DNA from: Actinomycetospora chiangmaiensis DSM 45062
Lineage (GTDB): Bacteria > Actinomycetota > Actinomycetes > Mycobacteriales > Pseudonocardiaceae
Length of the DNA: 64,000 nucleotides
NCBI RefSeq assembly: GCF_000379625.1
Contig: NZ_KB903240.1
Location: 124,195 to 188,194, forward strand
Direction of reading: 5' to 3'
The notes under the pieces were generated by a model. The model had not been told where the DNA came from. It made no database searches and saw only the letters and a program-made list of their open reading frames with translations. A program made the position numbers and the translations under genes. Of this stretch, positions 8,995 through 20,195 are shown piece after piece. Position 1 is the first letter of the stretch. Each line of letters opens with the position of its first letter.

Positions 8995-9963
8995 TCAGGG
9001 CAAGCGGGCGCCGAGCGCGAAGGCCGTCCCGAGCCCGATCACGACGAGGATCGCGCCCGCCAGCAACCAGTCCCCGCCGGTGTCGACGTCCTGCGACTCG
9101 TAGCCGATCTGCTCGCGCAGCGTGTCGTAGGCGGCGCGGAGGTCCTGCTGCGTCGCCGCCTTGGAGAAGTCGCCGCCGGAGCGGCGGGCGATCTCCTGCA
9201 TGTCGGAGTCGGCCACGGGGACCGGGACCGGGCGGCCCTCGATCTCGATCTCGCCGTACTCGGTGCCGAAGGAGATCGCCGAGATCGGCACGCTCTGCTG
9301 CTTGGCCTGGTCGGCCGCGGTGAACGCACCGCGCGGGGCCTCGAGGTCCGACGGGATCGTCTGCTTGCCGTCGGAGAGCAGGATGATCCGCCCGGGCGGC
9401 GGCTCCTCGGGTCCGGTGATCTGGTTGGCCACCGACCGGATCGAGGCGAGCGAGGCCTGGATCGCCTCGCCGGTCGCCGTCGACTCCGCGAGCTGCAGCG
9501 TCGCGATCCCGCGCTTGACGGTCTCCCGGTCGCGGGTCGGCGACACCAGGACGGTCGCGGTGCCGGCGAACGACACCAACCCCAGGTTGATGCCGGGCGG
9601 CAGCTGGTCGACGAACTCGGTGGCCGCCTGCTGGGCAGTCTGCAGCCGGCTCGGGCTGACGTCGGTGGCGCGCATCGACAGCGAGACGTCGATCGCGAGC
9701 ATCACCGTGGCGCGGTTGCGCGGCACCTGCTCGGTGGCGAGCGGCCCGGCGAGGGCGACGACGAGGCAGGTCAGCGCCACGAGCACCAGCGCCACCGGGG
9801 CGTGGCGGAGCCGCCCGGGCCGCTTCGGCGCGATCTTCTCGAGCACGCCGAGGTTGGTGAAGCGCATCGTGTTGCGGCGACGCCGGCGCTCGTTCCAGAC
9901 GTACGCGGCCGTGAGCCCCACGACGACGACGAGGGCGAGCAGCCACCAGGGGTGCGAGAACAT
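8995..9963 (-). CDS. BatA-like VWA domain membrane protein
   Basis: A 322-residue protein corresponding to Rv1481. An N-terminal membrane segment (about 6-22) is followed by a basic patch (WNERRRRRNTMRF), a second membrane segment (about 56-74), a von Willebrand A domain with the metal-site signature DVSLS (AIDVSLSMRATD, about residue 90), and a C-terminal membrane helix (about 298-318). VWA proteins of MoxR operons work with the AAA+ ATPase, probably in assembly or folding of envelope complexes. Its ATG overlaps the DUF58 stop by one base (TGATG), so translation is coupled. Confidence 0.87.
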   Translation of the reverse strand: MFSHPWWLLALVVVVGLTAAYVWNERRRRRNTMRFTNLGVLEKIAPKRPGRLRHAPVALVLVALTCLVVALAGPLATEQVPRNRATVMLAIDVSLSMRATDVSPSRLQTAQQAATEFVDQLPPGINLGLVSFAGTATVLVSPTRDRETVKRGIATLQLAESTATGEAIQASLASIRSVANQITGPEEPPPGRIILLSDGKQTIPSDLEAPRGAFTAADQAKQQSVPISAISFGTEYGEIEIEGRPVPVPVADSDMQEIARRSGGDFSKAATQQDLRAAYDTLREQIGYESQDVDTGGDWLLAGAILVVIGLGTAFALGARLP

Positions 9964-11117
9964 CAGCCACGTCCCCCGATCGCCCGGTCGAGCTCCGCTC
10001 CGCCGCGTCTCCCGAACGCCGTCGTCCCCTGCCCCGACCAGCCCCGCTTGCGGGCGACCACGAAGCGCACCACGTCGGCGATCCAGTCGCGGTCGGTGCG
10101 CAGCTTCAGGTGCCCGGCCCCGGCGGCCCGGATCGCCGTGTCCACGCGGTCGCGGTGGGCGGCGGCCTCCGCGGCGAAGCGGCGCCGCAGTGTGGGCGTG
10201 GTGGTCACCTCGCGCGAGTGGCCGGATTCCGGGTCGGCGAGCACGACCGTGCCGACGTCGGGCAGTTCCTCGTCGCGCAGGTCGCCCACCTCGATCGCGA
10301 GCACGTCATGGCGCACGCCGAGGGCCCGCAGCGCACGACTCCAGTCGGGGTCGCCGAGGAAGTCCGACACCACGACGACGAGCCCCCGACGCCGGGGCGG
10401 GTTGCGCAGGGCCTCCAGGGCGCCGACGAGGTCGCCGCGCGTGCCCTCGGGGGCCCGCGGGGTGCCGGCGATCCGGCGCATCAGCCCATGCGCGTGGGCC
10501 GACCCGCCGCGGGCGGGCAGCCGGACCAGCCCGGTGCCGTTCGCGACGATCGCACCGATGCGGTTGCCGCCGCCGCGGGTCAGGTGCACCACGGCCGAGC
10601 AGGCGGCCACGGCGAGGTCGCGCTTCTCGCAGCCGCCCGTGCCGAAGTCGAGGCTCGGCGACAGGTCGACGACGAGCCACGTCTCCAGCTCGCGGTCGGC
10701 GATCGTCTCGCGGATGTGCGGCTCGGAGGTGCGGGCCGTGACCGACCAGTCCATCCGCCGCACGTCGTCCCCGGCCTGGTAGACGCGGGCGTCCCCGGCC
10801 TCGGACCCGGGCCCGGGGACCAGGCCCAGGTGGTTGCCCTGGAGCAGCCCGTCGAGCCGGCGTCGCACCGTGAGCTCCAGCGTGCGCAGCGCCGCCTGCA
10901 GGTGGGCCCCGTCGGGTGCCATCGACGGCGGGTGCGGCTGGGCGCCGGCGCCCTCCCGGCGCCGGGACGGGACCTCCCCGGCCACCGGCGCCGGCCCGTC
11001 GTCGGGACCCCGCTCCTCCGGCGCCACCCCGAGCCGTCCGAGCAGCCGCGGCCACCACGACGGCCCCGACTGATCCGACTGCCCCGACTGCCCCGAGGGC
11101 GACTGCGCCGAGCTCAC
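9963..11117 (-). CDS. DUF58 domain protein of the MoxR operon
   Basis: A 384-residue protein corresponding to Rv1480. The first 70 residues are low-complexity (Ser/Gln/Gly/Pro). The DUF58 domain follows, with the hallmark VYQAGDDVRRMDWSVTART and ELETWLVVDLSPSLDFG (a VWA-like metal site). The protein ends WSGQGTTAFGRRGGAELD. It is the middle gene of a moxR-DUF58-VWA unit: its ATG overlaps the moxR stop by four bases and its stop overlaps the VWA start. The 29 bp repeat (9986-10014) and a copy of the 12 bp motif (10995-11006) lie within it. Confidence 0.87.
   Translation of the reverse strand: MSSAQSPSGQSGQSDQSGPSWWPRLLGRLGVAPEERGPDDGPAPVAGEVPSRRREGAGAQPHPPSMAPDGAHLQAALRTLELTVRRRLDGLLQGNHLGLVPGPGSEAGDARVYQAGDDVRRMDWSVTARTSEPHIRETIADRELETWLVVDLSPSLDFGTGGCEKRDLAVAACSAVVHLTRGGGNRIGAIVANGTGLVRLPARGGSAHAHGLMRRIAGTPRAPEGTRGDLVGALEALRNPPRRRGLVVVVSDFLGDPDWSRALRALGVRHDVLAIEVGDLRDEELPDVGTVVLADPESGHSREVTTTPTLRRRFAAEAAAHRDRVDTAIRAAGAGHLKLRTDRDWIADVVRFVVARKRGWSGQGTTAFGRRGGAELDRAIGGRG
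9986..10014. repeat. Dispersed 29 bp repeat, copy 2
   Basis: Differs from 1796-1824 by a single base (C for T) and is on the same strand. It lies inside the last codons of the DUF58 gene, read as GRRGGAELDR. Confidence 0.7.
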
Positions 11118-12181
11118 GAGCCGGCCGCCGCCTGCGGCGCGGACCCGTGCTGCGGGGCCTGCGCGGCCGGCCCGGTGACCGCCACGGGCCGCGCGCTGAC
11201 CTGCGGCAGCGGCACCGTCTGGAGCAGCCGGGTGACCACGTGGTCGACCGGGACCCCGTCGGCGAGGGCGTCGTAGGAGAGCACGAGGCGGTGGCGCAGC
11301 ACGTCGGGCGCGATGTCGACGACGTCCTGGGGCAGCACGTAGTCACGGCCGCGAACGAGGGCGAGCGCACGGGAGGCGGAGATGATGCCGAGCGACGCGC
11401 GAGGCGAGGCGCCGTAGGCCACCCACCCGGCGACGTCGGACATCCCGTGCTCCGCGGGTGACCGGGTGGCGACGACGAGACGCACCACGTAGTCGACCAG
11501 CGCGTGGTGCACGAAGACCTGCGAGGCAACGTCCTGGAGGCGGCGCAGCTCCGCCGGGTCGAGCACCGTGTGCGGCTGCGGCGCGCTCACGCCCATCCGG
11601 TAGACGATCTCGCGCTCCTCCTCGGCGGTGGGGTACTCGACGAGGATCTTGAACAGGAACCGGTCGCGCTGGGCCTCGGGCAGCGGGTAGACGCCCTCGT
11701 TCTCGATCGGGTTCTGCGTGGCGAGCACGAGGAACGGGTCGGGCATCGGGTGGCTGACGCCGCCGATCGAGACCTTCCGCTCCGCCATCACCTCGAGCAT
11801 CGCGGACTGGACCTTCGCCGGCGCGCGGTTGATCTCGTCGGCCAGGACGAAGTTCGACACGACGGGGCCGAGCTCGACGTCGAACGCCTCGCGACCCTGC
11901 CGGTAGATGCGGGTGCCGAGGATGTCCGACGGCACGAGGTCGGGCGTGAACTGGATGCGGGCGAACGACCCGCCGACCACCGTCGCGAAGGTCTCCACCG
12001 CGAGCGTCTTCGCCACGCCCGGCACGCCCTCGAGCAGCAGGTGGCCCCGGGCGAGGAGGCCGACGAGCATCCGCTCGACCAGACGATCCTGGCCGACGAT
12101 GACCCGCTTGACCTCCACCACCAGACGCTCGAGCTGCTCGGCGTCGTGCGCGGGCGTCGCGGGGCCCTGGGCAGCAGACAC
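11114..12181 (-). CDS. moxR: MoxR family AAA+ ATPase
   Basis: ATPase of the MoxR proper group (Rv1479-like), thought to act as a chaperone with the VWA proteins encoded next to it. Walker A GVPGVAKTLAVET, Walker B FVLADEINRAPAKVQSAMLE, sensor-type ATQNPIENEGVYPLPEAQRD, and the C-terminal lid DYVLPQDVVDIAPDVLRHR. A GTG at 12181 is preferred (355 residues) because AGGGAG stands 5 bases upstream. The in-frame ATG at 12202 would add 7 residues but has no ribosome site. It is the first gene of a three-gene overlapping operon. Confidence 0.9.
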   Translation of the reverse strand: MSAAQGPATPAHDAEQLERLVVEVKRVIVGQDRLVERMLVGLLARGHLLLEGVPGVAKTLAVETFATVVGGSFARIQFTPDLVPSDILGTRIYRQGREAFDVELGPVVSNFVLADEINRAPAKVQSAMLEVMAERKVSIGGVSHPMPDPFLVLATQNPIENEGVYPLPEAQRDRFLFKILVEYPTAEEEREIVYRMGVSAPQPHTVLDPAELRRLQDVASQVFVHHALVDYVVRLVVATRSPAEHGMSDVAGWVAYGASPRASLGIISASRALALVRGRDYVLPQDVVDIAPDVLRHRLVLSYDALADGVPVDHVVTRLLQTVPLPQVSARPVAVTGPAAQAPQHGSAPQAAAGS

Positions 12182-12259
12182 AACTTCTCCCTCGTCGGAC
12201 ATCGGAGGTGACGGTACCCACCCCCACCGACAACCCGGGGTGAGGTGGCGTCGACGCCG

Positions 12260-13594
12260 TCAGAGCAGGCGGGTGACGGTCGGCAGGATCCCGTCGTCGA
12301 AGCGGACGGGGACGACCCGCACGACCTTCCCCGACTCCGGCGCCTCGACCATCTTGTCGTCCCCGAGGTAGAGCGCCACGTGGTGGATGCCCTCGCCGTC
12401 GGCCCAGAACAGCATGTCGCCGGGCTGCCGCTGCGCGAGCGGGAACTTCGGCCCCGCGTCGGCCTGGTAGCCCGAGTAGTGCGGGAGCTGCTTCCCGACC
12501 CCCGCGAACGCGTAGACCATCAGCCCCGAGCAGTCGAAGCCGATCCGGTCGAAGTCGCCGAAGGCGTCCGCGACGCCGCCGTCGCGGATCCCCCGGGTCG
12601 GCCCCTGGCCGTTCCCGCCGCCCCACGCGTAGGTGGTGCCGAGCTCGGAGAGGGCGCGGTCGATGACGACCTCGACCGGGTCCGCCGGGGCGGCCGGCGC
12701 GGTGGGTGCGTCCGGTGCCGGCTGCCCCGTTCCCGACGGCGGGCCCGGGTCCGGTGTGGTCACGGCGGGCTTCGGCACGGCGCGGGCGAGCCGCTGCTGG
12801 GCCGCCGTCCGCGCGGCGGCGTCGGCGGCCGCCTGGGCCTGCGTCCGGGCGGCCTCGGCGGCCTCCGCCCGCTGGCGCTGGGCGGCCAGGGTCGCGTCGG
12901 AGGCCTCGAGGGTGGCCAGGCGGGCCCGGGCGGCGTCGCGCTGGGCGGTGACCCCGGCAATCCGCTGCTGCGTGGCGACGACGGCGGACTGGGCGGCGGC
13001 GAGCTGGGTGCGGGCGGCGTCGGCGGCGCTCCGGGCGGTGTCCGCGGCGGCCTGCGCGTCGGCGGCGGCCTGCCGGGCGCGGGAGTCGGCGTTGGCCGCG
13101 TCGACGCGCATGCGCTCGTAGCCGTCGAGGGCGGCGGTCTGCTCGTCGGCGACCAGGCCCTGCAGCTGCAGCCGCTCGGCGACGTCGTCGGGCCCGTTCG
13201 TGCCCGCCAGGGCCGCGACGACGCTGGACGAGTCGGCCTGTTGGAACTGGGCGGCGACCCAGGCGTCGACCCGGGCCCGGGCCTGCTCGGCCTCCCCCGC
13301 CACCCGATCGGCGTCCTGGCGCGTGGTCGCGGCCGCCGCCCTCGTCCGGTCCACCCGGGCCTGCGCGGAACTCTCGTCGGCCACGGCGCGGTTCGCGAGC
13401 TCCCGACGGTGCCCGGCCGTGGCGGCCAGGTCGTCGAGCTGCGTCGACAGCGTGGACAGCTGCCCGACCAGCCGGCCCACCTCGGACGCGGCGCCCCCCG
13501 TGCCGCCCGGGGGCGGCGGTGGTGGGGCCTGCGCGAGCGCCGGGGTGGCGAGCGCGAGCAGCAGCACGCCGGTCAGGACGACCGCTCGCACCAC
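12260..13594 (-). CDS. Secreted NlpC/P60 peptidoglycan hydrolase (RipA-like)
   Basis: Cuts peptide stems of peptidoglycan outside the cell. 444 residues: a signal peptide (VVLTGVLLLALATPALAQA, cut after about 21), a long Ala/Gln/Arg-rich coiled-coil region (about 35-280), a Pro/Thr-rich linker, and a C-terminal NlpC/P60 domain (about 310-444). The catalytic Cys is in FDCSGLMVY and the His in GIHHVALYLG; the Glu in MVEAPESG may be the third residue. The position equals the ripA-ripB site of M. tuberculosis, where two such genes stand; here there is one. The coiled coil is expected to hold the enzyme inactive or bind a partner. Confidence 0.88.
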   Translation of the reverse strand: MVRAVVLTGVLLLALATPALAQAPPPPPPGGTGGAASEVGRLVGQLSTLSTQLDDLAATAGHRRELANRAVADESSAQARVDRTRAAAATTRQDADRVAGEAEQARARVDAWVAAQFQQADSSSVVAALAGTNGPDDVAERLQLQGLVADEQTAALDGYERMRVDAANADSRARQAAADAQAAADTARSAADAARTQLAAAQSAVVATQQRIAGVTAQRDAARARLATLEASDATLAAQRQRAEAAEAARTQAQAAADAAARTAAQQRLARAVPKPAVTTPDPGPPSGTGQPAPDAPTAPAAPADPVEVVIDRALSELGTTYAWGGGNGQGPTRGIRDGGVADAFGDFDRIGFDCSGLMVYAFAGVGKQLPHYSGYQADAGPKFPLAQRQPGDMLFWADGEGIHHVALYLGDDKMVEAPESGKVVRVVPVRFDDGILPTVTRLL

Positions 13595-13936
13595 CGTCCA
13601 CCCCCCAGCCCCGTCGTCGGCCGCGGTAGTCGATCAGCCCGCGGCCCCGGCGCGGCGCCACCACGCGCCCGTGGGCGTGTCGGAGGGCACCGAGCCCGCC
13701 CGACGTGATCGTCGTAACCTGGTCGCAGCAGGTCCGGGGGTGCGGGTGCGCCGTCCGGGGGTGTGCGACAGACTCCCCGCGAGAGGGGTCGGCGCGGCCC
13801 TCGCGCGCCGCTGCCGCCCCACCTCGGACCCATGACTGACCGGCCGCGGCGCCGGGCACCACATCAGCAGACCGGCCGCCAGAGCCGCCATCGGGTCGGG
13901 CTCCCACCACGAGCCGCCCGGACGAGGAGGAGACGC
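13595..13936. other. Divergent intergenic region between the NlpC/P60 gene and acn
   Basis: 342 bp without a gene I can support. It must hold the promoters of both flanking genes. I looked for a c-di-AMP (ydaO-type) riboswitch ahead of the hydrolase gene and did not find its conserved blocks. A longer reading of acn into this region has arginine-rich, coding-unlike sequence and lacks a ribosome site. Confidence 0.6.
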
Positions 13937-16759
<2,823 letters not shown>

Positions 16760-16770
16760 GACCCACACCC

Positions 16771-16805
16771 ACGGGCGGTGCTCCTCGACGAGGGGCGCCG
16801 CCCGT
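16771..16805. terminator. Terminator hairpin after acn
   Basis: ACGGGCGG (16771-16778) pairs with CCGCCCGT (16798-16805), and an inner CCTC/GAGG pairing closes the loop. It lies 11 bases after the acn stop and 8 bases before the convergent stop at 16814, so it can serve both genes. Confidence 0.8.
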
Positions 16806-16813
16806 CGGCGTCT

Positions 16814-17521
16814 CTAGGAGTCCGTTCCCGACGACGGGTCGGTGCGGGTCCCGAGCAGCTCCCGCGCCTCCTCGGGCAGCTCCGCGAGCCCGCTCTCGGA
16901 GAGCATCCAGGCGAGCTCGTCGTCGTCGAGGGGCTCGTCGCGCTCGGCCAGCACCTCCTGCAGCCAGGCGGTGAAGTCCGCGGCGGCGTCGGCCTCGGTG
17001 GTCTCGAGACCCGTCGTCAGGACCTCGCCGAGGTCGGCGTGGTTCTCCACGGCCTGCAGCGGCAGGGCGATGACGGTGGCCCCGAGGACGACCTGCGGGT
17101 AGGCCTGCACGCTGTCGGCGTCGGCGTCCCAACGCGCCCCCTCGCGGGCGTCGATGATGCGGCGGCCGAGCAGCAGCCCGAGGTCCAGCGCGAGCGAGGG
17201 CGTCGCGTCGTCGACGGGGCGGTCGGCGAACCATCCGCCGACGGCGCGCCAGGCCTCGTCGTCGGGTCCGTGCTCGAGGCCGAGCCAGTCGAGCAGGGCG
17301 CTCACCTCGGGGACCCGCTCGGCCTCGGCACCCAGGATGCGGGTGCAGACCCGCCGGGCCCGGGTGTCGTCGATCGTGGCGCCGGGGAGTTCGTGGTCCC
17401 CGGCATACGGGTGGTAGCCCGGCAGGTCGGCGGGGGCCTCCACCGCGCGGTACGACGGCGTACCGGGGATGCGGGCCCAGGGCAGGAAGGTCGACCAGAG
17501 CAGCTCGCGCACGGGGGTCAC
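16814..17521 (-). CDS. Hypothetical protein
   Basis: I do not recognise this protein. From GTG 17521 it has 235 residues, is acidic at both ends and has no membrane segment or signal peptide. Distinct blocks are ELLWSTFLPWARIPGTPSYR near the start, GYHPYAGDHELPGATIDD, a mid-region with LALDLGLLLGRRIIDAREG, and an acidic tail. The start is uncertain: a GAGG stands 11 bases upstream of 17521, and another GTG follows four codons later. The codons fit the neighbourhood. The last codons carry a copy of the 12 bp dispersed motif (16827-16838). It lies 62 bp after the siderophore-interacting gene, so the two may be co-transcribed. Confidence 0.6.
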   Translation of the reverse strand: MTPVRELLWSTFLPWARIPGTPSYRAVEAPADLPGYHPYAGDHELPGATIDDTRARRVCTRILGAEAERVPEVSALLDWLGLEHGPDDEAWRAVGGWFADRPVDDATPSLALDLGLLLGRRIIDAREGARWDADADSVQAYPQVVLGATVIALPLQAVENHADLGEVLTTGLETTEADAAADFTAWLQEVLAERDEPLDDDELAWMLSESGLAELPEEARELLGTRTDPSSGTDS

Positions 17522-17583
17522 CTTGACACGAGCCTCACGCGGCCGGTTCGCCACCCCGCCCGGCCACCGCGCCCGGTCGCGGC

Positions 17584-18432
17584 TCAGTCGTCCTCCCCCG
17601 TCGCCCCTGCCGCCAGGACGGCCTCCGCCGCGGCCTGCTCCTCGGTCCGTCCGCGGCGCCAGTAGCCGCAGAACTGGATGTCCCGCCGGTCCACGCCCCG
17701 CTCGCGCGTGAGGTGCCGGCGGAGATCCTTCACCGTGCCCGCCTCGCCGGCGAGCCAGACGTAGGGCCGCTCGCCGGGCAGGTCGGTCGCGGTCACGACG
17801 TCGAGCAGGGTCGGGCCGCCGTGCACCCAGCTCACCTCGACCCGACCCGCCGTCGTGAAGCTCGTGACCTCCGCCCCCGAGGACACGGCAGCGACGACCT
17901 CCGCACGGGTGCCCGCCGGGAGCGACTCGACGATCGCCCCCATCGCGGGCACGGCCGTCTCGTCGCCGACGAGGAGGACGGCGTCGTGTTCGGGACGCGG
18001 CCCGTAGATGCCGTAGGGGCCGGTGAACGCGATGCGGTCGCCGGGCGCGGCGTCGCGGGCCCACGTCGAGCCGGGACCGTCGCCGTGCAGCACCAGGTCG
18101 ACGTCGATCTCCACCCCACCGGGGTGGTCGCGTCGGCGGCGGAGCGTGTACGTGCGCATCGCGGGGCGCTCGCCGTCGGGCATCGCGAGGTAGGTGCGGT
18201 ACCAGCGCCCGATGTCGCCGTCCGCCGGGATCGCCGGGAGCGTCGGCTCCTCCCCGCGTCGCCGCGGGAAGAACAGCTTGAGGTAGCCGTCGGGGGCGGC
18301 GCGCGGCAGGTCGACGAGATCCGGGCCGCCGAGCGTCACGCGCACCACCCCCGGGGTGATGCGCCGGGTGTCGAGCACCTCGGCGCGCCGCAGCGCGTAC
18401 GGCGTGCCGGTCCGGGCGGCCTCGGTGGTCAT
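17584..18432 (-). CDS. Siderophore-interacting protein (ferric-siderophore reductase)
   Basis: FAD-dependent reductase of the ViuB/SIP group, which releases iron from imported ferric siderophores using NAD(P)H in the cytoplasm. 282 residues. The N-terminal FAD domain has the flavin motif RTYTLR (about residue 90), then FTGPYGIYG. The C-terminal half has LLVGDETAVPAMGAIVESLP and YVWLAGEAGTVKDLRRHL, and the end has FCGYWRRG, all typical of SIPs. An IdeR/DtxR box lies 22 bp before the ATG, so iron is expected to repress it. No siderophore synthesis or uptake gene is adjacent. Confidence 0.9.
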   Translation of the reverse strand: MTTEAARTGTPYALRRAEVLDTRRITPGVVRVTLGGPDLVDLPRAAPDGYLKLFFPRRRGEEPTLPAIPADGDIGRWYRTYLAMPDGERPAMRTYTLRRRRDHPGGVEIDVDLVLHGDGPGSTWARDAAPGDRIAFTGPYGIYGPRPEHDAVLLVGDETAVPAMGAIVESLPAGTRAEVVAAVSSGAEVTSFTTAGRVEVSWVHGGPTLLDVVTATDLPGERPYVWLAGEAGTVKDLRRHLTRERGVDRRDIQFCGYWRRGRTEEQAAAEAVLAAGATGEDD

Positions 18433-18453
18433 CGCACCCCTTCTCGTCGAGAA

Positions 18454-18472
18454 CGAGGTGAGGCTAACCTAA
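18454..18472 (-). promoter_or_regulatory. IdeR/DtxR iron box
   Basis: CGAGGTGAGGCTAACCTAA agrees at 16 of 19 positions with the palindromic IdeR/DtxR consensus TTAGGTTAGGCTAACCTAA. It is centred about 31 bp upstream of the siderophore-interacting gene's start codon, where repressor binding would block transcription when iron is plentiful. Confidence 0.82.
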
Positions 18473-18622
18473 CCTGCTCCCGCGCGGCGACCGCGATCGC
18501 ACCGAGGCCGTCGCGGGGAGGGCCACCGGCACACCCGGCGGCGGCGCCTCCTCGGCGCTGCGCACCCGGGTCCGGCCGGGACCGCGTCGCGGGCTCACCC
18601 CCGCCGTCTCACACCGGTGTGC

Positions 18623-20191
18623 TCAGACCCCGCGGCGGATGAAGTCGGCGCAGCGTTCGCCGATCATCATCGTGGTGATGCAGGGGTTGACGGTGATGAG
18701 GTCCGGCATCACCGAGCCGTCCGCCACCCGCAGCCCGTCCACGCCCTTGACCCGGAGCGTCGGGGTCACCGGCGCCATCGGGTCGTCCTCGGCGCCCATC
18801 TTCACGGTGCACGAGGGGTGGTAGACGGTGTTGTGGGTCTTGCGGATGTACTCGAAGAGCTCCTCGTCGGTCGAGTCCTGCTCCCCCGGCGCGAGCTCCT
18901 TGCCCACCCACTCCTGCAGAGCCGGCGCCGCCGCGATCTCCCGTGCCACCCGGATCCCGCGGATCATCACCTCACGGTCGTGCTCGTGGGTGAAGTAGCG
19001 GGGGTCGACCTTGGGCTTGTCGTGGAAGTCGCGCGAGGCCAGCCGCACGGTGCCCTTGGACTGCGCCCCGGTGACGTTCGGGGTCAGGCAGAAGGTGTTC
19101 TCGGCGGTCGGGTAGCCGTAGCGGACGATGTTCAGGTCGAACGGCACCGAGCCGTAGTGGAACATCAGGTCCGGGGTGGCCCGGCCCTCGGAGCCCGCGA
19201 AGATGCCGATCTGCCACCACTGCGTGGACGCCTCGGGCATCGGCTGCAGCGCCTCCCACTGCACGAGGCCCTCGGGGTGGTCCTGCAGGTTCTCCCCGAC
19301 GCCCGGTGCGTCGACGAGGACCTCGATGCCGACCTCGCGCAGGTGCTCGGCCGGCCCGATACCCGAGAGCATCAGCAGCTTGGGGCCGTCGATCGCGCCG
19401 GCCGAGAGCACGGTCTCCCGGCGGGCGGTCACCTCCACGGCGCGGCGCTGGTCGGGGGTCCGCAGGCGCGCGCCGGTGATGCGCGGGCGGGGCCCGGAGG
19501 TGTCGACCGTGAGCTTCTCCGCCCGGTACCCGGTCAGCACCGTGAGGTTCGGCCGGTCGAGGTTCGGGTGGATGTAGGCGGTCGACGCCGAGGACCGGGT
19601 GCCGTCCGGCTTCGCGTTGACCTGGAACCAGTTGGCGCCGCGGACCACGGTGCGTCCGGTGTTGAAGGGCGTGGTCGGCAGGCCGACCTGGTCGCAGGCC
19701 CGCAGCAGCGCCTCGCCGCACGGGTCGAGGTCGCCCACGGTGCGGATCGTGACCGGGCCGTCGGTGCCGCGTCCGGGGGCCTCGGCCTCGTCGAGGGTGT
19801 CCAGCGCGGTCTCGAGCTTGCGGTAGAAGGGGTAGCACTCGTCGGCCGACCAGCCGGTGGCCCCGGACGCGGCCCACGCGTCGAGGTTCTCGCGCGGCGC
19901 CCAGAACGCGATCGCCGAGTTGTGCGAGGAGCAGCCGCCGAGCACCTTGGCGCGCGCGTGGCGCATCCACGAGTTGCCCGACTCCTGCGGCTCGATGGGG
20001 TAGTCCCAGTCGTAGCCCGACTCGAGCAGCTCCATCCAGCGCGAGAGGTCGAGGATCGCGTCGTCCCCGACGTCGGAGGGGCCCGCCTCGATCAGCGCGA
20101 CGCTGACGTCGGCGTCCTCGGAGAGCCGGGCGGCGACGGCGCAGCCGGCGGTGCCGCCCCCGACGATGACGTAGTCGAACTCTGTCTCCAC
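18623..20191 (-). CDS. codA: Choline oxidase
   Basis: GMC flavoprotein that oxidises choline to betaine aldehyde and on to glycine betaine using O2. 522 residues. The FAD motif is YVIVGGGTAGCAVAARL. VLGGCSSHNSAIAFWAPRE matches the site in Arthrobacter CodA where a His carries the covalent FAD. STQWWQIGIF and the catalytic end NTVYHPSCTVKMG with VNPCITTMMIGERCAD also follow CodA closely. Likeness runs over the full length, better than to membrane-type choline dehydrogenase BetA. It is the last gene of a betB-transporter-codA unit, 4 bp after the transporter stop. Confidence 0.85.
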   Translation of the reverse strand: METEFDYVIVGGGTAGCAVAARLSEDADVSVALIEAGPSDVGDDAILDLSRWMELLESGYDWDYPIEPQESGNSWMRHARAKVLGGCSSHNSAIAFWAPRENLDAWAASGATGWSADECYPFYRKLETALDTLDEAEAPGRGTDGPVTIRTVGDLDPCGEALLRACDQVGLPTTPFNTGRTVVRGANWFQVNAKPDGTRSSASTAYIHPNLDRPNLTVLTGYRAEKLTVDTSGPRPRITGARLRTPDQRRAVEVTARRETVLSAGAIDGPKLLMLSGIGPAEHLREVGIEVLVDAPGVGENLQDHPEGLVQWEALQPMPEASTQWWQIGIFAGSEGRATPDLMFHYGSVPFDLNIVRYGYPTAENTFCLTPNVTGAQSKGTVRLASRDFHDKPKVDPRYFTHEHDREVMIRGIRVAREIAAAPALQEWVGKELAPGEQDSTDEELFEYIRKTHNTVYHPSCTVKMGAEDDPMAPVTPTLRVKGVDGLRVADGSVMPDLITVNPCITTMMIGERCADFIRRGV

Positions 20192-20195
20192 GGGA

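Noticed and set aside
13595-13936. Possible c-di-AMP riboswitch ahead of the NlpC/P60 gene
   Set aside because: Such riboswitches often precede cell wall hydrolase genes in actinobacteria, but the conserved blocks are not present on either strand.
18610-18621. Palindrome CACACCGGTGTG just after the choline oxidase stop
   Set aside because: Short, in a GC-rich gap, and unlike the TetR sites at 23366-23398 beyond its GGTGT core; not enough to call an operator or terminator.
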